From a bacterium (lineage in GTDB: Bacteria > Actinomycetota > Acidimicrobiia > Acidimicrobiales > CATQHL01), in NCBI GenBank assembly GCA_028824415.1, contig JAPPDX010000129.1, positions 21,856 to 85,855 on the forward strand: a stretch of DNA of 64,000 nt. Reading direction: 5' to 3'. This document shows positions 32,736-41,753 of this stretch, one piece after another. The translations under genes and the position numbers were made by a program. Under the pieces are notes generated by a model. The model did not search any database. It was not told the DNA's origin and saw only the letters and a program-made list of their open reading frames with translations. Numbering within the stretch: position 1 is the stretch's first letter; the number at the start of each line of letters is the position of its first letter.

Positions 32736-34226
32736 TCACGGGACTATCTCGCGGGTGACGGGGTCACTGCCGCGGGGACCGTTGACCCAGCCGGCCATGA
32801 TCCCGGTGAACGGTCCTGCGGGACCGCCGGCGTGGACGACGAGCAGACCCCCGGGTCGGAACTTGCCGATACGCCGCCCGGCGGCTTCAGGCGGGAGACC
32901 GGCTTCGATGCCCCCCGAACCGGCGAGCAGCTCGTCGCCGTCGACCATCAACTCCTCGCTGAGTTCGGCCATGAAGCGGTCCCTGCTCCAGCCCGCATCG
33001 GCGAAGCGGGCCATGTGCTCGGGCGGGATGACGAGCATCCCGTCCAGGGCCATCATCACCCGGGGCGACGCCGTCGCCCGCAGCGCCAGCGCCAGGTGCT
33101 TGGTGAGTGACTCGGGGCTGCGGGAACGCTCGTCGAAGAGGACCCGGGGCGACTCGCCGGCGAATGCGGTGACCGTGGACTGGTCGCGCCGCCAGCCGCG
33201 GCTCTCTGCCAGTGACGTCCACGGAGAGGAGTCCTCGGCCTCGGCGATGCAGAAACCAACCTTGGCCGGTGAGCCGAGGGTGGCACGGTCGGCACCGCCG
33301 GGACGCCCGCCGCCGACGTTGCGGACCACCAGTTGGGTGGCCCGGCCGATCGTCGAGTTCGCCCGGTTGCCCTGGCCGAGCGCGTTGATGCCGGTGTTCA
33401 TGCCGATGCGCTTCGCCACGGGACCGTTGATGATGAGGACCGGCCCCACGCTCATGGTGGTTGCCAGAACGCCGTGCATGTTGAACTCGTCGGTGCAGAC
33501 CGCTTCCACGGCGGCGATCACAACCGGCAGGTACTCCGGCCGGCAACCGGCCATGACGGCGTTGACGGCAACCTTCTCGACGGTGCATTCGGCGAGGTCG
33601 GGCGGCACGACGGCCACGACGTCGTCGGGACGCCGGGTTGTGCCCGCCAGCATCCGCAGCACCCGCTCGGCGGTCGGAGGCACAACCGGCAGCCCGTCGG
33701 ACCAGCCTCGGTCCCACATCGCCTCCCAGGGGTCCTCCCGGGAGGCTAACTCGACGCGTCGGCTGCGGAGCCCCGAACCGTCGAAGCGTGCCGCCAACCG
33801 GTCCGCGTGCGCCGGGTCGACGCTCAGGGAGCCACAGCCCGGGCGATGGGCGGGAAGGCCCTCGCCCAGGCCGTCGACGCCCGACAGTTGCTCCCAGTCC
33901 TCGCGTGACCAGCCTTCGGTGCGCCCGGTCTCGGCGCGGCCTGTGACCCGCAGCAGCGTGGGTACCGTCTCGATCCCGTTGTGCCAGGAGAGGGCCAGGT
34001 CATCGTCGTGCAGGACCCAGTCGGCGCCGGCCGGGAACGCCGGATCGTCCTGCGTGATGACCGTCAGGCCAGCTCGCTCCTGCAGGTCCTCCAGCACCGG
34101 GACGACAAGCTCGCACGTCGGGCAGTCGCGCTTGACGACCACCACCAGCCCCTCTGGCAGAGGCGGGTTCAAGCCGTCTCCCTCGCGCTCGGCGTGGCGA
34201 TGAGGCCCATCGGCCAAGTCTCGCAT
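32736..34226 (-). CDS. Thioredoxin-like domain fused to a UGSC-associated domain of unknown function
   Basis: 496 residues. Residues about 20-110 look like a thioredoxin fold: 'LVVVVKRDCPTCELVVPVLE' has a CPTC redox motif and a later 'VPTLLR' fits the cis-Pro loop. The remaining 350 or so residues form a conserved domain with 'DRGWSDGLPVVPPTAERVL', 'NAVMAGCRPEYLPVV', 'DEFNMHG' and 'NRANSTIGRA'. I recall this domain from clusters with UGSC proteins, but its biochemical function is unknown. The ATG at 34224-34226 precedes the thioredoxin strand; the Shine-Dalgarno is weak. It lies 40 bp upstream of the selenoprotein, so the CPTC domain may reduce the Sec-Cys motif (inference). Confidence 0.75.
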   Translation of the reverse strand: MRDLADGPHRHAEREGDGLNPPLPEGLVVVVKRDCPTCELVVPVLEDLQERAGLTVITQDDPAFPAGADWVLHDDDLALSWHNGIETVPTLLRVTGRAETGRTEGWSREDWEQLSGVDGLGEGLPAHRPGCGSLSVDPAHADRLAARFDGSGLRSRRVELASREDPWEAMWDRGWSDGLPVVPPTAERVLRMLAGTTRRPDDVVAVVPPDLAECTVEKVAVNAVMAGCRPEYLPVVIAAVEAVCTDEFNMHGVLATTMSVGPVLIINGPVAKRIGMNTGINALGQGNRANSTIGRATQLVVRNVGGGRPGGADRATLGSPAKVGFCIAEAEDSSPWTSLAESRGWRRDQSTVTAFAGESPRVLFDERSRSPESLTKHLALALRATASPRVMMALDGMLVIPPEHMARFADAGWSRDRFMAELSEELMVDGDELLAGSGGIEAGLPPEAAGRRIGKFRPGGLLVVHAGGPAGPFTGIMAGWVNGPRGSDPVTREIVP

Positions 34227-34281
34227 TCGTGACAGCGCCTCGCGCTGACGGCAGGGCCCGCCGGGATCTCGACGGGCGGGC

Positions 34282-34605
34282 TCAGTCGACGGTGAGCTCG
34301 CCCATTTGCGACCACCCGCTCGCGCCTTCGATCGTGGTGTTGATGATGCGCGGGGTCTCGGCGAGCGCCTGGGGCATGTCCGCCATGGCCTGCCTGAAGT
34401 GGTCGCTGTTGACGTGTGGCCCCGCGCCGTCGGGCTCGAACGCTTCGACCAGGATGAACTCGTTCGGGTCGTCGACGCTGCGCGACCAGTCGAAGAAGAG
34501 GTTGCCGGACTCGGCGCGGGTGGCCTCGGTGAAATCACCCACCAGGTCGAGCCACCGCTCGGTCCACTCCGGCTTCGTCTTGAACCGCACGACGATGAAA
34601 ATCAT
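34282..34605 (-). CDS. Antibiotic biosynthesis monooxygenase (ABM)-domain protein
   Basis: 107 residues in a ferredoxin-like ABM fold: 'MIFIVVRFKTKPEWTERWLD' start, 'ESGNLFFDWSRS', 'EFILVEAFEPDGAGPHVNSDHF'. These match YgiN-like quinol monooxygenases and related cofactor-independent oxygenases. Many members have no known substrate. It is the second gene of the four-gene selenoprotein operon, 19 bp after the bicupin gene. Confidence 0.85.
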   Translation of the reverse strand: MIFIVVRFKTKPEWTERWLDLVGDFTEATRAESGNLFFDWSRSVDDPNEFILVEAFEPDGAGPHVNSDHFRQAMADMPQALAETPRIINTTIEGASGWSQMGELTVD

Positions 34606-34624
34606 GGTCGGATCCTAAGCGGGT

Positions 34625-35710
34625 TCAGCCGGTTGAGGCTGCGGTGTGACTCCCCAGCGGCGACCAGGCCAACACGGAGGCATCCGAGTCGAACACGTTG
34701 GCGACCAGGGGGTGACCGGCATCCGCGGCCGCGGCCTTGTACTGCATCCAGGACATGACGGCGCTGATGGGGGTGCCCGGGCCGTCGTCGAACTGGATCG
34801 GGCCGTAGATGTTCGCCGTGTAGATGAGGTCCTCGTCGCCGAGGCGCCGGGTGGAGTCGTGGCGGGCGCCGGCCGGCTCGTAGAACCAGACGCCCCTCCC
34901 GTAGCCCTCCGGAGGTCCGGCCCGGTAGCCGATCCGCCCGCTGAGCACCATGAAGTCCGCTGCGCCGAGGTGGTGGTGCGGCCCGGCGACGCCGTTGTGG
35001 CGGAAGATCATCGACACGTGACCGGTCTCCTCGCTCACCCGCAGGATCTTGCGGCCGAAGTCGGGGTTCGCCGGGACGGGGGAGAACTCCATGGCCCGTG
35101 TGTCGACGAAGTGTGGGTCGGTGGTGTCGGCGTCGGCTGCGGTCTCCTCGGCTGCCAGCAGCAGCCGCGCCGCCTCGTCGTCGGCGATTGCCAGTGGCAC
35201 CGCGGCGGTGGGGAACGGGCGCGGCCGCATGCACTCGGCGAGCGTGTTCGGCACCAGCGTGAGCCCGGCGTGGCGCGCCGCGGCCTGGACGTCGAGGCTC
35301 GTGAGCACAGAGGCCACGCTCTGGCTGTCGGTCTCGAGGAACGCCACCGGCCCGTGAAGGTTCATCAGCAGCTCGGTCTCGGCCTCGACGGAAAGACCCT
35401 CGATGCGGGAATTCGCCGGGATGTACCCCCACGTTCCGGTCTCGAGGATCGCGCCCAGCGGCTCCTGCGTGTGGCGCATGCGTCCCGACAGCACCAGCAG
35501 ATCGGCCGCGCCGAGGTGCACCAGCGGCCCGAGCGAGGTTCCGGCATCGAGCCCGACCACGGCGGAGATCATGCCGGTCTCTCCACTGGCTCGCAGAGGC
35601 TTTAGTCGCGGGCCGGGGGCCTGAGGGATGCGCAGCCAGGGCAGCGCGTTGGTGTCGACACCGCCCTCGATACCGGCGGGATCGAAATCAGGGTTGTAGC
35701 GGTCGTTCAA
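34625..35710 (-). CDS. Bicupin protein (ChrR / dihydroxyacetophenone dioxygenase-like)
   Basis: 361 residues made of two cupin halves. The C-terminal half has a full metal-binding motif with 'GPHHHLGAADFMVLSGRIGY'; the N-terminal half has the matching segment 'GPLVHLGAADLLVLSGRMRH', where fewer His ligands remain. Cupins with this 'H-GAA-F-VL-G' pattern are found in ChrR-type regulators and acetophenone/diketone dioxygenases. The TTG at 35708-35710 has AGGAG five bases upstream. It is the first gene of the selenoprotein operon and could be a metal-dependent oxygenase acting on the substrate of the pathway. Confidence 0.82.
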   Translation of the reverse strand: MNDRYNPDFDPAGIEGGVDTNALPWLRIPQAPGPRLKPLRASGETGMISAVVGLDAGTSLGPLVHLGAADLLVLSGRMRHTQEPLGAILETGTWGYIPANSRIEGLSVEAETELLMNLHGPVAFLETDSQSVASVLTSLDVQAAARHAGLTLVPNTLAECMRPRPFPTAAVPLAIADDEAARLLLAAEETAADADTTDPHFVDTRAMEFSPVPANPDFGRKILRVSEETGHVSMIFRHNGVAGPHHHLGAADFMVLSGRIGYRAGPPEGYGRGVWFYEPAGARHDSTRRLGDEDLIYTANIYGPIQFDDGPGTPISAVMSWMQYKAAAADAGHPLVANVFDSDASVLAWSPLGSHTAASTG

Positions 35711-35746
35711 GTGACTCCTCGCGTCTGTGGGGCCCGTTGCACTGCT

Positions 35747-37477
35747 CTAGCCGGCCCGCGGTTCGGGTAGGTCCGGCACCGTCTCGCTGTACAGCCAGGA
35801 CTCGACGACGTTGACGGCCTCGGGTCCGGCGAACTCGTCGACGATCCCCAGGAACTCCTCGGTGTTCGTGGTGCCGCCTGCCGAGCGGTCGTAGTGGGCT
35901 CCCAGGATGGCGAAGAACATCTCGTCGCCGGTGAGCAGGTGCAGCGCGTGCAGCGTCATGGCGCCTCGGAAGTACACCGACGGCCCAAAGAGCTCTCCGG
36001 GGCTGATTCCCTTGGGCGGTGTCGCCGCGAAGAAGGGGAGCTGCGCGTGCAACTGCTGCATGTTCAACTCGAAGTCCATGCCGTGGTGCTCGGCGTCGAA
36101 CATGAGATGCAGGTAGGTGGCGAAGCCCTCGTTGAGCCAGATGTCCCCCCAATCCTCCAGGGCCACCGAGTTGCCCAGCCACTGGTGAGCGGCCTCGTGG
36201 GCGATGATGTCCGGGCTGAGGACGTGGCGCCCGTGTATGGACAATGTCTGGTTCTCGAGGGCGAACTCGAACTCGACCGGAACCACGATCGTGCCGTACG
36301 CGCCGAACGGGTAGGGGCCGAGCAACTCCTCGAGGAAACCGATCGCGTCGGCGGTCACCGCCAGGGCCTCACCGATGTCCGGCGCCGCGTCCCGGGGAAC
36401 GTAGTCACGCAGCAGCGGACCCGCCGGATCCAGCCGGCCGTGCTCGACGCGCTCGAAATCACCGATGTAGACGGCGGCCAGGTACGTGGCCATCGGGTCG
36501 TCCATCCGCCACGTGGTGGTGGTGCGGCCGTCCGTCGTCGTCTCGTCGACCAGCAGTCCGCTGGCGGCGGCCGTCGTCGTTGCAGGCACGGTGATGCGGA
36601 ACTCGAACGTGGCCTTGTCGGACGGATGGTTGTTGGACGGGTACCAGGTCATCGCTCCCGATGGCTGGTTGATTGTGTAGATCGCGCCGCCCTGTGAATG
36701 CCAGCCGAGAGTCGTGAACGGCACGCCCGGATCGTCGATCGGTTCGGGCGTCCCCGAGTAGGAAACACCGACGGAGAACTCCTGGCCGTCAACCAGAGCG
36801 AGTGCCGGCCGGACGGTCAGTTCCGTTCCGGAACGGGAGAACTCGGCGGCGATCCCGTCGACGGTCACGTCGTGCACTTCGAGACCGGACAGGTCGAGGT
36901 TGAACGCCGACATGTCCTGTGTGGCCTGTGCTGTGACCGATGTCCGCGCCGAGATGGCATTCGCCGCGGGATCCACGTCGAGAACGATGCTGTAGTGGAG
37001 CACGTCATAGCCCGCGTTGCCGAGCAGGGGGTAGAGGCTGTCTCCCAGGCCTTCTGCAGCGACCCCCTCGATGGCCGGCTCGGGCGGAGAGACCGTCGGG
37101 GTTCCGGCGTCTGTCTCCGGTTCGACAGGAGTGCCGGCTGATTCTGTACCCGCCGCCGCGTCTGTTGTGGTTGGTGTCTGAACCGCCGTTGATGTCGTCG
37201 GGGGTGCGGCGGTCGTGGATGTCGTGGGGGTTGGGGCGTTTGCGGTCGTCGTCGAGGTTGCGGTGGAGGTCGTTGTCGTCGGCGCGTCCGGTGGGGTGGT
37301 GGCGGAACGCGCGGGCGTTGTGGTGGTCGTGGTCGGGACGGCCGGAGGAGTGGTCGTGGTCGGGGTGGCCGCTCCGGTCGTCGTGGGGGGAGGTCCTGCC
37401 GGGTCGCCGGTTGTGCTACCGCAGGCGGCTGCGATGATCGCTGCCGCCGCCAGCACGGGCAGCAGGATCCGGGGCAT
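35747..37477 (-). CDS. M1-family aminopeptidase-like lipoprotein
   Basis: 576 residues. A lipoprotein signal ends in 'IIAAACGS'. A long Thr/Pro/Ala-rich low-complexity linker covers roughly residues 25-120, followed by the M1 N-terminal beta domain and the catalytic domain. The zinc motif HEAAH-(18)-E is visible in 'HEAAHQWLGNSVALEDWGDI' plus 'WLNEGFATYLH', near residue 424. The exopeptidase GxMEN motif appears as 'EFALENQTLS', a variant form. It probably trims peptides outside the membrane. The start overlaps the end of the DUF2784 gene by 62 bp. Confidence 0.88.
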   Translation of the reverse strand: MPRILLPVLAAAAIIAAACGSTTGDPAGPPPTTTGAATPTTTTPPAVPTTTTTTPARSATTPPDAPTTTTSTATSTTTANAPTPTTSTTAAPPTTSTAVQTPTTTDAAAGTESAGTPVEPETDAGTPTVSPPEPAIEGVAAEGLGDSLYPLLGNAGYDVLHYSIVLDVDPAANAISARTSVTAQATQDMSAFNLDLSGLEVHDVTVDGIAAEFSRSGTELTVRPALALVDGQEFSVGVSYSGTPEPIDDPGVPFTTLGWHSQGGAIYTINQPSGAMTWYPSNNHPSDKATFEFRITVPATTTAAASGLLVDETTTDGRTTTTWRMDDPMATYLAAVYIGDFERVEHGRLDPAGPLLRDYVPRDAAPDIGEALAVTADAIGFLEELLGPYPFGAYGTIVVPVEFEFALENQTLSIHGRHVLSPDIIAHEAAHQWLGNSVALEDWGDIWLNEGFATYLHLMFDAEHHGMDFELNMQQLHAQLPFFAATPPKGISPGELFGPSVYFRGAMTLHALHLLTGDEMFFAILGAHYDRSAGGTTNTEEFLGIVDEFAGPEAVNVVESWLYSETVPDLPEPRAG

Positions 37478-37940
37478 GGCTGCAGGATACGAGGGGTGAC
37501 TCGAACACCTCTTGTGCCTCTCGCGACCCGTTGCCGGCGGCGACTCGTGCCGGCCGACCCTCAGTCCGGGATCGCTGCCGCAAGCGCCTGACGGCCGCGT
37601 AGAGCAGCCACACCAGGCACCACGCCACCACGGCGACCAGCAGGATCGTCTCGTCGCCGGGCCGAAGCCCGGTGGCCCCGAACGGTTCCACGAAGTACCG
37701 GGAGACGAAGCCTCCCCGGTAAGGCGTCTCGCCCGCCAGGCGCCAGAAGTGCTTCTCCCAGACTGTCAGTGGGCAGGGCTGGCCGGCGAGGTTGATCGCG
37801 GCGGTCGGCGCCGCCACCAGCAGGTACCACCGCATCAGCCGGGGCCTGCGTGCCGCAGGCGGCGCGCCCACGATGAGGAAGACGATCCCCAGCCCGTGCG
37901 CGAGCGCGATCGCGACCGCCAGTGCCGCCCAGGCCCCCAC
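37416..37940 (-). CDS. DUF2784-family membrane protein
   Basis: 174 residues with about four membrane helices. The pattern 'NLAGQPCPLTVWEKHFWRLA' followed by 'PYRGGFVSRYFVEP' is the DUF2784 hallmark (CPLT-x-x-E and Y-x-GGF). The function is unknown. The last 40 or so residues are charged, unconserved and encoded across the start of the peptidase gene (62-bp overlap), so the true stop region may have drifted. It starts at ATG 37938-37940. Confidence 0.8.
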   Translation of the reverse strand: MGAWAALAVAIALAHGLGIVFLIVGAPPAARRPRLMRWYLLVAAPTAAINLAGQPCPLTVWEKHFWRLAGETPYRGGFVSRYFVEPFGATGLRPGDETILLVAVVAWCLVWLLYAAVRRLRQRSRTEGRPARVAAGNGSREAQEVFESPLVSCSHAPDPAARAGGGSDHRSRLR

Positions 37941-38155
37941 GGCCTCAAACTACCGCGGTCTTGCCGGGTGGAGAGCGGTGTTCGCCGCGGCGACGCAGGA
38001 GACCACCGCCCAAGAGGGCCGCGAGTCCGGCTCCGAGGGTCTCCCGGTGGCTTGACACGTCGACCAGGAAGTAGTCATGTCTGGGATGCGGGAGGGCAGT
38101 CCCCGGGGAACATGCCACCGCCGTCCTCCCAGGTGAATCCGGAGAGAGGTCACCC

Positions 38156-39376
38156 ATGAGCAGCAGTCCTGATCCGAAGACGGTCGTCATCATCGGCGCG
38201 CTGGACACGAAGGGCGCGGAGTTCGCCTTCGTCAAGCGGCTCATCGAATCCGAAGGCGTGGACACTCTTGTGGTCGACTTCGGGACCATGGGTGAGCCCG
38301 CCCTGGAGCCTGACGTCACACGGGCCGAGGTCGCCGCGGCGGCGGACGGCGACGTCTCCTATTTCGCCTCGGGCGAGCACAAGGACGAGGCGATGCAGAC
38401 CATGGTCGCCGGCCTGGCGGTCGTGGTCCGCCGGCTCTACGACGAGGGACGGCTCGGCGGCATCATCGGCATGGGCGGCACCGGCGGCACCTCCATCGCC
38501 ACGACGGGGATGCGCACACTGCCCGTGGGTGTGCCCAAGGTGATGGTGTCGACGGTGGCCGGCGGCGATGTCAGCGCCTACGCGGGCACCAGGGACATCA
38601 CCTTCATCCCGTCGATCGTGGACGTGGCCGGGATCAACAGCATCAGCCGGGCCATCTACGCCAACGCCGCCGGCGCGATCGCCGGCATGGTGCGCCTGGA
38701 GCGGCCGCCGGCCGGCGAGGAGCGCCCGCTGGTCACCGCGTCGATGTTCGGCAATACCACGACCTGCGTGGAGCGCGCCCGCGGCGTCGTGGAGAGGGGC
38801 GGCTTCGAGGTCCTGGTGTTCCACGCCACCGGCATCGGAGGCAGGACCATGGAGGCCTTGATAGCTGACGGCTACATCGCCGGCTCTCTCGACATCACCA
38901 CGACCGAGTTGGCCGATTACGTGTGCGGAGGCGTCTTCGACGCGGGGCCGGAGCGCTGCAAGGCCGCCTCCGGCGCGGGCATCCCGGCGGTCGTCGTTCC
39001 CGGGTGTGTCGACATGGCCAACTTCGACGCCATCGAGACCGTCCCCGAGCGCTACCAGGGGCGGAACCTGTACCAGTGGAACCCGAATGTCACCCTGCTG
39101 CGCACCGATGTGGTCGAGAACGTCCGGATCGGCGAGATCATCGCCGCCGCCGTCAACCTGGCCACGGCTCCGACCGCTGTGCTGTTGCCCATGCGGGGTG
39201 TTTCGATGCTGGACAGCGAAGGTGAGCGGTTCTGGGACCCCGAGGCGGACCAGGCGTGCTTCGACGCCATCCGCAGCGGCCTCCGGGGGGACATCGCCGT
39301 CCATGAGGTGGACCACAACATCAACGATCCCGAGTTTGCCGACATTGCAGCCAACATGCTGCTGGAAATGTTGTGA
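38156..39376 (+). CDS. Tm-1-like ATP-binding domain protein (UPF0261)
   Basis: 406 residues covering the whole family. The N-terminal nucleotide-binding half begins 'VVIIGALDTKGAEFAFVK' and contains 'GIIGMGGTGGTSIAT'; the C-terminal half has 'FHATGIGGRTMEALI' and 'DVAGINSISR'. Homologues are the N-terminal part of the tomato virus-resistance protein Tm-1 and bacterial stand-alone proteins. The bacterial role is unknown, but it is almost always paired with the gene that follows. The start has GGAGAG upstream. A 215-bp gap to the DUF2784 gene carries no visible gene. Confidence 0.92.
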   Translation: MSSSPDPKTVVIIGALDTKGAEFAFVKRLIESEGVDTLVVDFGTMGEPALEPDVTRAEVAAAADGDVSYFASGEHKDEAMQTMVAGLAVVVRRLYDEGRLGGIIGMGGTGGTSIATTGMRTLPVGVPKVMVSTVAGGDVSAYAGTRDITFIPSIVDVAGINSISRAIYANAAGAIAGMVRLERPPAGEERPLVTASMFGNTTTCVERARGVVERGGFEVLVFHATGIGGRTMEALIADGYIAGSLDITTTELADYVCGGVFDAGPERCKAASGAGIPAVVVPGCVDMANFDAIETVPERYQGRNLYQWNPNVTLLRTDVVENVRIGEIIAAAVNLATAPTAVLLPMRGVSMLDSEGERFWDPEADQACFDAIRSGLRGDIAVHEVDHNINDPEFADIAANMLLEML

Positions 39377-39401
39377 GACCTGAGCGGAGAGGAGCGGGTC
39401 A

Positions 39402-40232
39402 GTGGCACTAACACGTAGCGAGATCCTCCGGCGCGTGCGCGCGGAGGTCGCCGCCGGCCGGCCCGTGGTGGGCTGCGGCGCCGGAACCGGCATCTCCGCC
39501 AAGTGCGCCGAGGCGGGCGGGGCGGACCTCATCATCATCTACAACTCCGGGCGCTACCGGATGGCCGGCCGCGGCTCGCTGGCCGGTCTCATGCCTTATG
39601 GCGACGCCAATGGAATCGTCGTCGAGATGGCCGCCGAGGTGCTTCCGGTGGTGAGCGACACGCCGGTCCTGGCAGGGGTCTGTGGTACCGATCCGTTCCG
39701 CCTCATGCCGGTGTTCCTGAAGCAGCTGGCCGAGATCGGCTTCTCGGGCGTCCAGAACTTCCCGACGGTGGGACTCATCGACGGCTCGTTCAGGAGCAAT
39801 CTGGAAGGCACCGGGATGGGCTACGGCAAGGAGGTCGACGCCATCCATCAGGCACACCTGCTGGACATGTTCACCTCCCCGTATGTCTTCGACGAGACCC
39901 AGGCGGTGCTGATGGCCGAGGCGGGCGCCGACATGCTGGTGGCCCACGTGGGGCTCACGACATCGGGCAGCATCGGCGCCACGGACGCCATGACCCTCGA
40001 CCAGGCCATCGAGACCGTTGAGGCGATCGCCGGTGCCGGCCGCGGGGTCCGCGACGACCTCTTGGTGATCTGTCACGGCGGGCCCTTCGACGAGCCGGCG
40101 AACGTGGGCGAGGCGCTGGCGAGGCTTCCCGGAAGCGTGGGGTTCTTCGGCGCCTCCAGCATCGAACGTTTGCCCACCGAGCGCGCCATCACCGATCAGG
40201 TGAGGTCGTTCAAGGCCCTCGAACTGGCCTGA
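39402..40232 (+). CDS. PEP hydrolase-like TIM-barrel protein (Tm-1 partner)
   Basis: 276 residues from GTG 39402 with GGAG upstream. The protein matches the PEP-mutase/TIM-barrel family that is fused to, or encoded next to, Tm-1-like domains: '[20 protein letters not shown]', '[15 protein letters not shown]', 'GVCGTDPFR', '[16 protein letters not shown]' and '[13 protein letters not shown]'. It lies 25 bp after the Tm-1-like gene, so the two are co-transcribed and probably act as a complex. Catalytic activity in this branch has not been established to my knowledge. Confidence 0.9.
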   Translation: MALTRSEILRRVRAEVAAGRPVVGCGAGTGISAKCAEAGGADLIIIYNSGRYRMAGRGSLAGLMPYGDANGIVVEMAAEVLPVVSDTPVLAGVCGTDPFRLMPVFLKQLAEIGFSGVQNFPTVGLIDGSFRSNLEGTGMGYGKEVDAIHQAHLLDMFTSPYVFDETQAVLMAEAGADMLVAHVGLTTSGSIGATDAMTLDQAIETVEAIAGAGRGVRDDLLVICHGGPFDEPANVGEALARLPGSVGFFGASSIERLPTERAITDQVRSFKALELA

Positions 40233-40425
40233 TCAGCGCCGTGCCGGACCCGTCGCAGGGCGTGACGGGGTCGGTGTTTCCCGGTCATCGGGACCGCGGC
40301 GGCGCGACGCGGCTCTCTTGGTTGCGATGCGGTGGGCGGGCGCGGATCCAAGTGGAGTGGACGGGAAGGGGCGCGTGGTGCCAGAGTTGGCCGAACACCT
40401 GGGAATCGCTGAGAGGAGAGATGCG

Positions 40426-41649
40426 ATGGGTGATCTCAATTCGGCCGCGGATGCGGTATTGGACGGTGCTGTCTCGGGGTCGCCGCGCGTCCCCGGCGTC
40501 GCTGCGGTCGCCACCGACCGCGACGGCGTCATCTATGCCGGCGCCCGGGGTGAGCGCGTTCTGGGGGGAGACCCCTTCACCACCGACACGGTGGTAGCGA
40601 TCTTCTCGACGACAAAGGCCATCGGCGGCACCGCCTGCCTGCAACTGGTCGAGCAGGGCGACCTGGACCTGGACGCCCCGGCGAAGGAGTACGTGCCGCG
40701 GATCGGCGGCCTCGAAGTGCTCGAGGGCTTCGACGACGACGGGACGCCGAGATTGCGCCCGCCCCGCAGCGACGTCACGACGCGCCAACTGCTGTGTCAT
40801 ACGGCCGGACTCACCTACGACTTCTTCAACGAGACGTACACGCGGCTGGCGAACGAGCAGGGCCAGCCCTGGGTGGTGGACGCCTCCTACGCCTCCATCG
40901 AGACGCCGCTGCTGTTCGACCCGGGCGAGCAGTGGGAGTACGGCTCCAACATCGACTGGGCCGGCCTGGTGGTGGAGGGCATCACCGGCCAGCGGTTGGG
41001 CGAGGTCTTCGAGGACAGGATCCTGGGCCCGCTGGGGATGGATTCGACCGCCTTCTCGATGACTCCGTCGATGCGTGAGCGCTTGGCGACGATTCACGCT
41101 CGCGAGGACGCCGACGGCTCGCTGATCCCGCTGGCGGGCGTGGAGTTGCCGCCCGACCCCGAGGTTCACATGGCCGGCCACGGCCTCTACGGCACGGCGG
41201 AGGACTACGCCAAGTTCATCCGCATGTGGCTCAACGACGGGGCCGGCCCCGATGGCGAGCAGATCCTGCGACCCGAGACCGTCGAGATGGCGGCGCAGAA
41301 CCAGCTGCCCGACGGCATGTTCATCAAGATGCTGCCCGGCGTCGGAGCCACCGAGGTGGCCAAGACGGTCCTCCCCATCTCGAACCCGCGCCTGTCCAAC
41401 GACGCCGAGTTCTTCCCGGGCATGCCGAAGACGTGGGCGTTGACATTCATGATCAACGAGGAGCCTGCCCCCACCGGCCGGCCGGCGGGGGCGCTGGCAT
41501 GGGCGGGTCTGGCCAACCTGTACTACTGGATCGACCGGGCCAACGGGGTGGGCGGCTTCTGGGCGACTCAGATCTTCCCCTTCGTCGACCCCACGTCGGT
41601 GGGCGGGTTCCTCGACTTCGAGAAGGCGGTCTACGACAACGCCACCTAG
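40426..41649 (+). CDS. Beta-lactamase-family serine hydrolase (class C fold)
   Basis: 407 residues. The catalytic S-x-x-K is S61-T-T-K64 in '[11 protein letters not shown]'; the Y-x-N motif is 'YGSN' in '[13 protein letters not shown]'. No signal peptide is present, so it is cytoplasmic, pointing to an EstB-like esterase or amidase rather than a resistance enzyme. The ATG at 40426 follows 'GAGAGGAG' at good spacing; upstream in-frame starts lack conserved sequence. It lies 193 bp after the Tm-1 pair on the same strand, possibly in the same unit. Confidence 0.88.
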   Translation: MGDLNSAADAVLDGAVSGSPRVPGVAAVATDRDGVIYAGARGERVLGGDPFTTDTVVAIFSTTKAIGGTACLQLVEQGDLDLDAPAKEYVPRIGGLEVLEGFDDDGTPRLRPPRSDVTTRQLLCHTAGLTYDFFNETYTRLANEQGQPWVVDASYASIETPLLFDPGEQWEYGSNIDWAGLVVEGITGQRLGEVFEDRILGPLGMDSTAFSMTPSMRERLATIHAREDADGSLIPLAGVELPPDPEVHMAGHGLYGTAEDYAKFIRMWLNDGAGPDGEQILRPETVEMAAQNQLPDGMFIKMLPGVGATEVAKTVLPISNPRLSNDAEFFPGMPKTWALTFMINEEPAPTGRPAGALAWAGLANLYYWIDRANGVGGFWATQIFPFVDPTSVGGFLDFEKAVYDNAT

Positions 41650-41679
41650 ACCGGCGCCCTCCACAAAGGCAGGACGCGA

Positions 41680-41710
41680 GGGCGGTCCCGGCTCGATCCC
41701 GGGAACGCCC
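41680..41710. terminator. Hairpin between convergent genes
   Basis: GGGCGGTCCCGG and CCGGGAACGCCC form a 12-bp stem with one mismatch and a 7-base loop, located between the ends of the serine hydrolase gene (+) and the betaine-binding protein gene (-). No T-run follows, as is common for terminators in GC-rich genomes. Confidence 0.5.
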
Positions 41711-41753
41711 GTGGGCTCAGGTGCCGCCCTGGGTTCGTGTCATGGGCCGCTCG

